In this document: piece by piece, positions 1 through 5,997 of the stretch | Layout: every line of letters starts with the position of its first letter | How positions within the stretch are numbered: the first letter of the stretch is position 1 | Origin: an uncultured Solirubrobacter sp. | Lineage (GTDB): Bacteria; Actinomycetota; Thermoleophilia; Solirubrobacterales; Solirubrobacteraceae | DNA: 5,997 bases | NCBI GenBank assembly: GCA_937871635.1 | Contig: CALMNS010000399.1 | Coordinates: 1 to 5,997, forward strand | Reading direction: 5' to 3' | The notes under the pieces: generated by a model | Databases searched by the model: none | Seen by the model: only the letters and a program-made list of their open reading frames with translations | Told to the model about the DNA's origin: nothing | Program-made: the position numbers and the translations under genes

Positions 1-1577
1 TCCTCGGTCATCGCCATGCCCACCAGCACGCGGTCGAGGCCCGCCCGCCAGGTGCCCGCCCCGACGGTCTCGAGCTTGAAGGGGGCGCGGTGCGCGGCGT
101 CGAGTCCCCACCGGATGCCGCTCTCGGCGACCCAGTCCTCCAGGCGGGCGAGGTCGTCGTCGTCGAAGCGGAAGCGCCGGCGGACCGGCTCGCGGTCGGC
201 GAGGTCGAGCACCTGGGACGCGGTGAGCCGCTGCTCGGCGAGGTCGACGAGCTGGGCGACGACCCCCAGCACCGGGTTCGTCTGGCGCAGGGAGCGGTCG
301 GCGAGGCGCACCCGCAGGTCGGGCGGCCGGACCTCGGCGGGCAGAGGGTCGAGCTCCTCGTCCTCGTCGACCACCTCGCCGGCGCCGAACGTCGCGTGGA
401 CCAGCGGGGCGAACGTCTCGATGTCCGGGCACATCACGATGATGTCGCGGGGCTCGAGGCCGGGATCGTCCTGCAGGAGGTGCAGGATCGCGTCGCGGAC
501 GACCTCGACCTGGCGGGCGCGTCCGTGGCAGCCGTGGACCTCGACGCTGCAATCGTCGGCAGCGAGGGGCAGGCGCTCGTCCCGGTGGCCCGGCAGCGGC
601 GCCCCGGGGGGCGACCGGTCGGCGCGGACGTCCGCCTGGATCCTGGCCAGGAGGGTCTCGCCGGCGGGCTCGACCGGATGGTGGTGGTCGACCTGGTCAT
701 CGGCGGGGGCGAGGACGAGCTGAAGCTCGCGCGCGTCGCGCCCCCAGGAGGCCATCAGCGGGTGGCGCGCCAAGGCCGCGGTGGCGTCGTCGCGGCGGCG
801 GACGATCGGCCCGCGCTCCGCCGTCGCCTGGGCCACCCGCTCCCACAGCACGGGCGAGGGATGGAGCAGGAGGACGTGGACCTCGCGGGCCGCGGCGAGG
901 GCGCGCAGGACGCGGACGTGGGCGGCTGGCAGGCGGGTCAGCCCGAACAGCGAGAGCCGCTCGGGGAGGTCGAGCCGCGCAGGCTCGCGCTCGAGGCGCG
1001 CGCACGCGCCGGCCAGGTTCTCCGCCGGCCCGGGCTGCCCGAGCCGGTCGCGGAGACGGCGCCACAGCTCGGCCTGCCACCCGTCCGCCTTCCCGTCCCG
1101 CCAGCCGAGCACGAGCTCGGGACGGTGCAGCGCGTAGCGGTCGAACAGGTCGGCGAGGTGGCGGACGGTGGCGAACCGACGCGCTCGGCGGACGGGATCC
1201 GCCGGGTCGCCGAGATGGGCGCTCAACGTGGCCAGCCACGGCTCGCCGAGGTGGGCGTCGACCACCTCGAGCAGCGGCCACACGGAGCGCTCCGGCCGCC
1301 ACGGATCCTCGGCCGGGTCGATCCCGGACGCCGTCGCCACCGCGTCGCCCACGAGCCGGTGCGGGAACGGGAACTCGACGTTCGCGCAGATCCCGTCCGC
1401 GCGGCCCTCGCTCGCGCCGAGGCGGGCCGACAGGCGCTGGGTCAGCCAGCGCTCCATCCCGCGGGTGGGGACCGAGACGACCTCGGGCGCGAACGGGTCG
1501 GCCGGCGGATCGGCCAGCAGCGTTCCCAGCGCCTCGACGAGCCCGTCCGCCCGCTCGGCTCGATGAAGATGAAGCAC
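1..1577 (-). CDS. recC: RecC, exodeoxyribonuclease V gamma subunit (5' part, runs off left edge)
   Basis: RecC is the Chi-scanning subunit of RecBCD, the cytoplasmic helicase-nuclease that processes double-strand breaks. The reading frame stays open from GTG 1577 to the window edge, giving about 525 residues, roughly half of a usual RecC (about 1,100). The N-terminus LHLHRAER (2-9), then GMERWL (40-45), FPFP (69-72) and DLFDRY (143-148) follow the E. coli RecC N-terminal order. Later come GCHGRARQVEVV (349-360), matching E. coli SCHSPMREVEVL, then VMCPDIETFAPL (381-392) and ESGIRWG (485-491). GTG 1577 is chosen because an in-frame TGA lies only seven codons upstream with no other start between, and the conserved LHLHRAER begins immediately after it. 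A purine stretch (AGAGG) abuts the start, too close for a normal ribosome-binding site. The gene is 71 nt downstream of vapC; recB and recD probably follow beyond the edge. Family assignment is very secure; positions are from alignment by memory. Confidence 0.95.
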   Translation of the reverse strand, partial: MLHLHRAERADGLVEALGTLLADPPADPFAPEVVSVPTRGMERWLTQRLSARLGASEGRADGICANVEFPFPHRLVGDAVATASGIDPAEDPWRPERSVWPLLEVVDAHLGEPWLATLSAHLGDPADPVRRARRFATVRHLADLFDRYALHRPELVLGWRDGKADGWQAELWRRLRDRLGQPGPAENLAGACARLEREPARLDLPERLSLFGLTRLPAAHVRVLRALAAAREVHVLLLHPSPVLWERVAQATAERGPIVRRRDDATAALARHPLMASWGRDARELQLVLAPADDQVDHHHPVEPAGETLLARIQADVRADRSPPGAPLPGHRDERLPLAADDCSVEVHGCHGRARQVEVVRDAILHLLQDDPGLEPRDIIVMCPDIETFAPLVHATFGAGEVVDEDEELDPLPAEVRPPDLRVRLADRSLRQTNPVLGVVAQLVDLAEQRLTASQVLDLADREPVRRRFRFDDDDLARLEDWVAESGIRWGLDAAHRAPFKLETVGAGTWRAGLDRVLVGMAMTE

Positions 1578-1648
1578 CCTCTGAGATCTTGCCGGTCAGC
1601 CCCGATGACACGCCTACGTTCGTCGGTCAGCAGTTCGGTCAGGCGCGA
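1578..1648 (-). promoter_or_regulatory. vapC-recC intergenic region, possible recC promoter region
   Basis: This 71-nt gap is the only sizeable non-coding stretch in the window and is visibly less GC-rich than the genes. It holds the CTGACCG repeats and a weak -10-like hexamer CAAGAT (1591-1586), matching only the A2 and T6 positions of TANNNT, 8 nt before the recC GTG; no good -35 is seen. No intrinsic terminator with a T-run is visible. The one inverted repeat (GCGCCT/AGGCGT on the minus strand) has about a 27-nt loop and is unconvincing. Read-through from vapC into recC is therefore possible as well as a local promoter. Confidence 0.3.
1593..1642 (-). repeat. Three direct copies of CTGACCG in the vapC-recC gap
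   Basis: Read on the minus strand, CTGACCG occurs at 1642-1636, 1630-1624 and 1599-1593, all in the same orientation, with start-to-start distances of 12 and 31. The first two sit inside a slightly longer imperfect tandem unit: on the plus strand GTTCG begins at both 1618 and 1633, each followed shortly by GGTCAG. By eye I found the heptamer only once elsewhere in the window, at 5036-5042 in lpd. The position upstream of recC would suit regulator binding, but no known site is matched, so function is inferred only. Confidence 0.4.
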
Positions 1649-1942
1649 TCAGGCCACGAGTCGCACCGGCAACCCGACGTCGGCGGCATTGCGGGCCAGG
1701 GCCCCGTCGAGGGTCCACACAACGGTCCCGAGCCGACGCGCGAGCGAGACGTAGGTTGAGTCGGTCGCGTGTCGACGGCGAAGCTGCGACGTGACGGCGG
1801 CGACTTCGTACGGCAGCACGCCCGGCGCGTGCAGCTCCTCGCCGGCTTCCAGCCAGCGCTCCAACTGGGTGCGGACCGCGCCTTGGCGCTCGTCGGCCAC
1901 CACCAACGCGATCACGACGTTGGCGTCGAGCACGACGCTCAC
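1649..1942 (-). CDS. vapC: VapC-like PIN-domain toxin, apparently with internal deletion
   Basis: PIN-domain proteins of this type are Mg-dependent ribonucleases that act as toxins, held inactive by the partner upstream. The product is 97 residues. It begins SVVLDANVVIALV (first acid D6), has LHAPGVLPYEV (second acid E46), then TDSTYVSLARRLG (third acid D61) and WTLDGALARNAA (fourth acid D79), and ends LPVRLVA. All four canonical acidic positions are present. Family members are usually about 125-145 residues; the segment normally lying between the E46 helix and the D61 helix is missing, with QLRRRHA joined directly to TDSTY. The frame is intact across the junction, so this is an in-frame loss, not a frameshift. 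The GTG start at 1942 overlaps the vapB stop as GTGA, which fixes the start and implies translational coupling. Whether the shortened protein folds and cleaves RNA is unknown; it may be an inactivated toxin. Confidence 0.82.
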   Translation of the reverse strand: MSVVLDANVVIALVVADERQGAVRTQLERWLEAGEELHAPGVLPYEVAAVTSQLRRRHATDSTYVSLARRLGTVVWTLDGALARNAADVGLPVRLVA

Positions 1943-2199
1943 TCGCCAGGTTCCAGATCGATGCGTGCCTCGGCCACCAGACCCACGGCGTCGTCCGCGC
2001 CTCGCTCCTGCGATCGTCGCACCAGCCGATCGAGCGCCGTGCGCGCGCGGTCGTCTCCCCCGGCCGGGGGAGCGCCGCTCAGGCCAGCGTGCGGGAGCAT
2101 CCTTGCCAGCGTCCCGGGCTTGACCCGAAGCTGCTCGGCCTGCTGCTCCAGCGCGGCGTGGTCGGAATCGTCGAGGCGGACGGTGATGGCCCGGGTCAC
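1939..2199 (-). CDS. vapB: VapB-like ribbon-helix-helix antitoxin
   Basis: An 86-residue protein that should bind the VapC product and, as a dimer, operator DNA. The N-terminal strand TRAITVRLDD (2-11) followed by two predicted helices (HAALEQQAEQL and KPGTLARML) is the ribbon-helix-helix (CopG/Arc-like) pattern. A proline/glycine-rich linker (about 38-50, SGAPPAGGDD) leads to a charged C-terminal helix (TALDRLVRRSQERG) and an acidic end, the usual toxin-wrapping part. GTG 2199 is chosen because it places the DNA-binding strand at residues 4-8, as in the family; the frame remains open upstream into glcF. There is no clear ribosome-binding site. The start is only 10 nt after the glcF stop, leaving little room for its own promoter, so expression probably depends on the upstream operon or on a promoter inside glcF. 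Its stop overlaps the vapC GTG. Confidence 0.85.
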   Translation of the reverse strand: MTRAITVRLDDSDHAALEQQAEQLRVKPGTLARMLPHAGLSGAPPAGGDDRARTALDRLVRRSQERGADDAVGLVAEARIDLEPGE

Positions 2200-2209
2200 G
2201 CACCGCAGT

Positions 2210-3307
2210 CTAGGCCGAGCGATGCGAAACGATGCGATCAGCATCGGCGAGCAGCTCGGCCAGGTGCAGGACCTTGGTGCGGAGCCTGCGGCGCTTGATG
2301 CCCTGCTGGAGCTGGCGGTAGCACCCTGGGTTGGCGACCGCGAGCACGTCGAGGTCGGCATCGGCGATCTCGTCGAGGTGCCGGTCGAGGACGCGGGCGC
2401 TGTCCTCGGGGCGCAGGATCGCGTAGGTGCCCGCCGCGCCGCAGCAGGCGGCGGCGCTCGGCAGCTCGACGTACTCGCCGACGGTCGCGATCAGCTCGCG
2501 CGGCTCCTTGCCGACGCCAAGCCCGTTCCGCGCGTGGCAGGAGTCCTGGAACCCGATCCGGGGCCGGGCGCCCGTGGCCGGCTCGTCCACCGTGGAGCCG
2601 CGCCCGGCGAGCCACTGCGAGAGCTCCTTGACGCGCTCCGGGCCGAGCACGCTCGCCAGGTGGGCGCTGCACCCGCCGGAGGTGGTCACGATCGTCCCGG
2701 GCAAGGCCTCGCCGAGCTCGCGCGCGAGCGCGTTGCCCCGCTCGAGCTCGCCGTTGTGCGCGTGCAGCGCCCCGCAGCAGCCCTGCGCGGGCGGCGCCGC
2801 CAGCGACGGATCGAGCTCGCGGGCGCTGCGGCTCACCCGCGGGTAGAGCGCGCGCTCGAAGCACCCGAGCATCAGGCTCGCCGGCTCCGCCCCTTCGCCA
2901 GCGCCCTTCGCGTGCCGGCGCGCCACGCCCATGAGCCGCACGCGAGCACGGGCGTCGACCGCCCACAGCAGCGCCCGCAGCCTCCACGGGCGCCGCTCCG
3001 GACGCCACAGCTCGTCGCGCCACTCTTCGAGCAGCGCGCCGTACTGCACGCCCGCCGGGCACACCGGCTCGCACGCCCGGCAGCCGAGGCAGAAGGAGGA
3101 CTCCTCGACCACGGTCGGGTCGTCCACCGCCAGTTGACCGGTCTCGATCGCCCGCATGAGGTTGATCCGGCCGCGTGGCGAGGAGGTCTCCTCCCCCGTC
3201 AGGCCGTAGGTCGGGCACGCGGGGAGGCAGAAGCCGCAGGAGATGCAGCGGTCGAGCAGCTCGGGGGTGAAGATGCCGCGCCGCTCGCCGACCGGTGGCG
3301 ACGTCAT
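2210..3307 (-). CDS. glcF: GlcF-type iron-sulfur subunit of 2-hydroxyacid (glycolate/D-lactate) oxidase
   Basis: The 365-residue product carries electrons from the GlcD flavoprotein toward the respiratory chain. Two ferredoxin-type [4Fe-4S] motifs are visible: C21-x2-C24-x2-C27-x3-C31-P and C73-x2-C76-x2-C79-x3-C83-P. Two cysteine-rich CCG modules follow: C149, C177-C178-G, C213 and then C257, C288-C289-G, C329. This order (two clusters, then two CCG domains) defines the GlcF/LutA-like family. E. coli GlcF is about 407 residues; the shortfall seems to lie in the linker between the second cluster and the first CCG module (about 100-145). ATG 3307 overlaps the glcD stop as ATGA, fixing the start and implying coupling; the longer upstream frame is an extension over glcD. 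No signal peptide or membrane span is seen, so it is probably cytoplasmic and peripheral to the membrane. Glycolate versus D-lactate as substrate cannot be decided from the sequence. Confidence 0.9.
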   Translation of the reverse strand: MTSPPVGERRGIFTPELLDRCISCGFCLPACPTYGLTGEETSSPRGRINLMRAIETGQLAVDDPTVVEESSFCLGCRACEPVCPAGVQYGALLEEWRDELWRPERRPWRLRALLWAVDARARVRLMGVARRHAKGAGEGAEPASLMLGCFERALYPRVSRSARELDPSLAAPPAQGCCGALHAHNGELERGNALARELGEALPGTIVTTSGGCSAHLASVLGPERVKELSQWLAGRGSTVDEPATGARPRIGFQDSCHARNGLGVGKEPRELIATVGEYVELPSAAACCGAAGTYAILRPEDSARVLDRHLDEIADADLDVLAVANPGCYRQLQQGIKRRRLRTKVLHLAELLADADRIVSHRSA

Positions 3308-4710
3308 GAGCCGAGCTTCCCGGGGTTGAGGATGCCGTTCGGGTCGAACGCCGCCTTGATCCGGCGCAGCAGCGCCAGGTACTCCGGCCCGTGCTGGCGC
3401 TCCATGTACTTGAGCTTGACCATCCCGACGCCGTGCTCGCCGGTGATGGTGCCGCCCAGGTCGATCGCGCGGGCGAAGATCTCGGCGAACGCCACGTGGG
3501 CGCGCCGGACCGCGCCGGCGTCCGCCGGATCGAGGACCACCGTCGGGTGCAGGTTGCCGTCCCCGGCGTGGCCGAAGGTGCCGATCTTGAGCTCGTGACG
3601 CCGGGCGACCTCCTGGATGTACTCGACCATCTCGGCGATCCGCGAGCGGGGGACGGTCGCGTCCTCGAGCAGGGTCAGCGGCTCGAGCCGCGAGAGCGAG
3701 GGCAGGGCGGCGCGGCGGGCCTCGAGCACCTCGGACGCCTCGGCGGGAGAGCCGGCGATCCGCACCTGGGTCGCCCCCTCCGCCTCGCACGCCCCGGCCA
3801 TCCGCGCCAGGTCGGCGTCGATCGACCGCTGATCGCCGTCCTGGCCGAAGATGAGCAGCGCCCCCGCGGCGGTGTCCAGACCGATCCGCGCGTAGTCCTC
3901 GACCGTGCCGATGCACACCTGGTCGAGGAACTCGAGGGTGACCGGGAGGACGCCCGAGGCGAGCACCCGGGAGACCGCCCGGGCGGCGTCCGCCAGGTCG
4001 GGGAAGTAGGCCATGCCGGTGCCGGACGCCTCGGGCGCGGGCAGCAGCCGCAGGGTCAGCTCGGTCATCACCGCGAGCGTCCCCTCGCTCCCGCACAGCA
4101 GGCGCGAGAGGTCGTAGCCGGCGACGTCCTTGACGAGCCGTCCCCCGGTGCGGACGACCTCCCCGGTGGCGAGCACCGCCTCGACGCCGAGGACGTAGTC
4201 GCGGGTGATCCCGTACTTGAGCGCGCGCAGGCCGCCGGAGCACTCGGCCACGTTGCCGCCCAGCGTGGCCGTGGTCTGGCTGCCCGGGTCCGGCGGGAAG
4301 AGCATGCGCTCCGCGGCGGCGGCCTGGGCCAGCTCGATCGTCCGCACTCCGGGCTCGCAGACCGCGACGAGGTCGTCGCTCGAGACCTCCTTGAGCGCGT
4401 TCATCCGGGTGAGCACCAGGACGATCCCCCCGTGGTGCGGGACCGTACCGCCGCTCAGGTTGGTGCCCGAGCCGCGGGGAACGACGGGGATGCGGCGCTC
4501 GTTGGCGACCGTGAGCACCTCGGCGACCTCCTCCGTGGTGGCGGGGAAGACCACGCAGTCGGGGTCACCGCGCTCGAGCGGGGTCGCGTCGGTGGAGAAG
4601 GTGAGCAGCGCACCCGCGTCCTCGCGGACGTGGGCTGACCCGACGATCTCCTCGAGCCGCCGGGCCAGGCCGGAGCCCGGCGCCCGCGCGGCTCGGAGCA
4701 GCGGGCTCAT
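3304..4710 (-). CDS. glcD: GlcD-type FAD-binding 2-hydroxyacid oxidase/dehydrogenase
   Basis: A 468-residue flavoprotein, the usual length for GlcD and D-lactate dehydrogenases of the vanillyl-alcohol-oxidase fold, expected to oxidise glycolate, D-lactate or a related 2-hydroxyacid to the 2-oxoacid. The FAD-binding PCMH half (about 50-228) contains PRGSGTNLSGG (78-88), PPDPGS (139-144), GGNVAECSGG (151-160), KYGITRDYVLG (165-175) and GSEGTL (207-212). The C-terminal FAD-oxidase half has GTFGHAGDGNLHP (377-389) and GEHGVG (424-429), where the histidines typically bind metal and substrate, and ends in the family-typical DPNGILNPGKLG (456-467). ATG 4710 overlaps the lpd stop as ATGA; there is no ribosome-binding site, consistent with coupling. 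The next gene is the iron-sulfur partner GlcF. No glcE (second flavoprotein subunit of E. coli GlcDEF) is present here, so the enzyme may be a two-subunit form. The exact substrate is undetermined. Confidence 0.93.
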   Translation of the reverse strand: MSPLLRAARAPGSGLARRLEEIVGSAHVREDAGALLTFSTDATPLERGDPDCVVFPATTEEVAEVLTVANERRIPVVPRGSGTNLSGGTVPHHGGIVLVLTRMNALKEVSSDDLVAVCEPGVRTIELAQAAAAERMLFPPDPGSQTTATLGGNVAECSGGLRALKYGITRDYVLGVEAVLATGEVVRTGGRLVKDVAGYDLSRLLCGSEGTLAVMTELTLRLLPAPEASGTGMAYFPDLADAARAVSRVLASGVLPVTLEFLDQVCIGTVEDYARIGLDTAAGALLIFGQDGDQRSIDADLARMAGACEAEGATQVRIAGSPAEASEVLEARRAALPSLSRLEPLTLLEDATVPRSRIAEMVEYIQEVARRHELKIGTFGHAGDGNLHPTVVLDPADAGAVRRAHVAFAEIFARAIDLGGTITGEHGVGMVKLKYMERQHGPEYLALLRRIKAAFDPNGILNPGKLGS

Positions 4711-5997
4711 CGCACGCGGCGCATGGGCAGGTCGGTGATCGTCCCCGCGCCGGCCTCGGCGGCCAGGCCGACGGTCTCCGAGAGGGTCGGGTGCGGGTGG
4801 ACAGTGAGCGCGAGGTCCTCGACGTCGGCGCCCATCTCGACCGCGAACGCGAGCTCGGCGATGAGCTCGCCCGCCGCGGTGCCGACGATGCCGCCGCCCA
4901 GGACGCGGCGCGTGTCGGGATCGAAGAGCACCTTCGTCGAGCCGTCGGGGCGATCGGTGCTCAGCGCGCGGCCCGAGGCCGCCCACGGGAAGACCGCCTT
5001 CTCGTGCGCCGTGCCGGCGGCCTTCGCTTCGAGCTCGGTCAGGCCGGCCCAGGCGATCTCGGGGTCGGTGTAGGCGACCGACGGCATGGCCACGACGTCC
5101 CAGGTGACGTCGTGGCCCGCCACGACCTCCGCGGCGACGTGGCCCTCGTGCGAGGCCTTGTGGGCCAGCATGGGCCCGCGGCACACGTCGCCGATGGCCA
5201 GGATGTGCTCCACGTTCGTCCGCAGCTGCTCGTCGACCGGGACGAAGCCGCCCTCGTCGACCTGGACGCCCGCGGCGTCGAGGCCGAGCTTGGCGCCGTT
5301 CGGCGCGCGCCCCACCGCCACCAGCACCCGGTCGAACACGTGGGTCTCGCCGGCGAAGGAGGCGTGCAGGCCGTCGTCGCGGGCCTCGATGCCCTCCACC
5401 CGGGTCCCCAGGTGGATGGCGGCGTAGCGGTTCGCGATCCGCTGGTGCAGGGGCTTGACGAGGTCCGGATCGCAGCCCGGGATGAGCTGGTCGGCGAGCT
5501 CGACGACGGTCACCTCTGATCCGAGCGCGTCGTAGACGGTCGCCATCTCCAGGCCGATGATCCCCCCGCCCACGACGAGCAGCCGCTCGGGGACGTCGAC
5601 GAGCTCGAGCGCCCCGGTGGAGTCGGTGATCCGCGGGTCGTCCGGGAGGCCGGGGAGCTTGATCGACTCCGAGCCCGCCGCGACGATGCAGTGCGCGAAC
5701 GCGAGCTCCTCCTCGCCCACCCGGAGGGCGTTCGGCCCGGTGAAGCGGGCCTCGCCCCGCACGACGCGGACCTTGCGCCCCTTGGCGAGGCTGACCAGGC
5801 CGCCGGTGAGCTTCTCGACCGCGCCGTCCTTGAAGGCGCGGACGCCGTCGAGGTCGATCTCGGGCGCGCCGAAGGAGACCCCGGTGTCGGCGGAGGCCTC
5901 CGCGTCGGTGATCACCTTCGCGACGTGCAGGAGCGCCTTGGACGGGATGCAGCCCACGTTGAGGCAGACACCGCCGAGGCGGCGGTGGCGCACGACG
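4707..5997 (-). CDS. lpd: Dihydrolipoyl dehydrogenase (E3), 5' end missing at right edge
   Basis: E3 reoxidises dihydrolipoyl groups on the E2 subunit of pyruvate or 2-oxoglutarate dehydrogenase (or on the glycine cleavage H protein), passing electrons through a redox disulfide and FAD to NAD+. The visible 429 residues contain the disulfide motif GGVCLNVGC (C11 and C16 of the visible part), the NAD-binding GGGIIGLE (143-150), the second FAD contact ILAIGDV (265-271), FPWAASGRA (336-344) and the C-terminal HPHPTLSE (400-407) with the catalytic His-Glu pair. By comparison with E. coli Lpd, about 34 residues with the first FAD-binding GxGxxG are off-window. A GTG at 5993 is internal, not the start, since the frame and homology continue to the edge. 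The sequence resembles E. coli LpdA closely (KALLHVAKVI, SIAYT-like and FPWAASGRA segments). The stop overlaps the glcD ATG. An E2 gene could lie just upstream, but this cannot be seen. Confidence 0.96.
   Translation of the reverse strand, partial: VVRHRRLGGVCLNVGCIPSKALLHVAKVITDAEASADTGVSFGAPEIDLDGVRAFKDGAVEKLTGGLVSLAKGRKVRVVRGEARFTGPNALRVGEEELAFAHCIVAAGSESIKLPGLPDDPRITDSTGALELVDVPERLLVVGGGIIGLEMATVYDALGSEVTVVELADQLIPGCDPDLVKPLHQRIANRYAAIHLGTRVEGIEARDDGLHASFAGETHVFDRVLVAVGRAPNGAKLGLDAAGVQVDEGGFVPVDEQLRTNVEHILAIGDVCRGPMLAHKASHEGHVAAEVVAGHDVTWDVVAMPSVAYTDPEIAWAGLTELEAKAAGTAHEKAVFPWAASGRALSTDRPDGSTKVLFDPDTRRVLGGGIVGTAAGELIAELAFAVEMGADVEDLALTVHPHPTLSETVGLAAEAGAGTITDLPMRRVR

Noticed and set aside
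20..27. Exact E. coli Chi octamer GCTGGTGG on the minus strand, inside recC (another at 5318-5325 in lpd)
   Set aside because: Both fall on Leu-Val codons (CTG GTG G) favoured in this GC-rich genome, and the RecC here lacks several E. coli Chi-contact residues; two copies are no evidence of function.
697..1611. Minus-strand open frame of 304 codons in the recC region
   Set aside because: It is in a different frame from recC; the product is almost entirely Arg/Ala/Pro/Gly, and the recC frame explains the region.
1616..1640. Possible SOS (LexA) box upstream of recC from two GTTCG elements
   Set aside because: The two GTTCG elements are direct repeats, whereas the actinobacterial SOS box is an inverted GAAC-N4-GTTC; the spacing also does not fit.
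1610..1647. Inverted repeat GCGCCT/AGGCGT as a terminator after vapC
   Set aside because: The stem is only about 6 pairs including a G-U, the loop is about 27 nt, and no T-run follows.
90..1754. Long plus-strand open frame of 554 codons (and a 235-codon one at 16-723)
   Set aside because: Antisense to recC, whose minus-strand frame has many conserved motifs. The plus product is low-complexity Arg/Gly/Val-rich sequence with no recognisable domain, as expected opposite a high-GC gene.
1769..3598. Plus-strand open frame of 609 codons
   Set aside because: It lies opposite vapC, vapB, glcF and part of glcD, all with clear family motifs; its composition is that of a GC-rich shadow frame.
3308..4243. 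Possible long N-terminal extension of GlcF into the glcD region
   Set aside because: The extension is Arg/Gly-rich out-of-frame sequence over glcD; the ATG at 3307 in the ATGA overlap places the first [4Fe-4S] motif at the usual distance from the N-terminus.
3391..4638. Plus-strand open frame of 415 codons, and a similar one at 4791-5519
   Set aside because: Antisense to glcD and lpd; repetitive Asp/Gly/Arg/Val sequence with no domain.

Overview
This is a very GC-rich window in which every convincing gene lies on the minus strand. Strong GC bias at third codon positions produces long meaningless ORFs on the plus strand. The GC content, GTG starts, 4-nt overlaps and an actinobacterial-style RecC and VapBC suggest a high-GC actinobacterium, perhaps a deep lineage such as Thermoleophilia. 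That placement is inference; no RNA gene or other taxonomic marker is present.

In order of transcription, from high to low coordinates, the window opens inside a dihydrolipoyl dehydrogenase gene (lpd; its 5' end lies beyond the right edge). Next come a GlcD-type FAD-linked 2-hydroxyacid oxidase and a GlcF-type iron-sulfur partner. A small VapB/VapC toxin-antitoxin pair follows, and after a 71-nt gap comes the 5' half of recC, which runs off the left edge. lpd/glcD and glcD/glcF each overlap by an ATGA, glcF and vapB are 10 nt apart, and vapB/vapC overlap by a GTGA. The five genes from lpd to vapC therefore look like one cotranscribed, translationally coupled block.

The metabolic part fits a module that oxidises glycolate, D-lactate or a similar 2-hydroxyacid to the 2-oxoacid and passes electrons through FAD and two [4Fe-4S] clusters to the membrane. 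It is linked to a lipoamide dehydrogenase that serves a 2-oxoacid dehydrogenase complex. No glcE lies between glcD and glcF. The recC part belongs to the RecBCD helicase-nuclease for double-strand-break processing; recB and recD would be expected beyond the left edge.

Three points deserve a second look. VapC is only 97 residues and seems to have lost about 40 residues from the middle of the PIN domain while keeping all four acidic positions. RecC keeps one half of the E. coli Chi-contact residues but not the other. The vapC-recC gap holds three copies of the heptamer CTGACCG. There is no sign of an insertion sequence, CRISPR array, tRNA/rRNA gene or prophage, and no large unknown system is evident.
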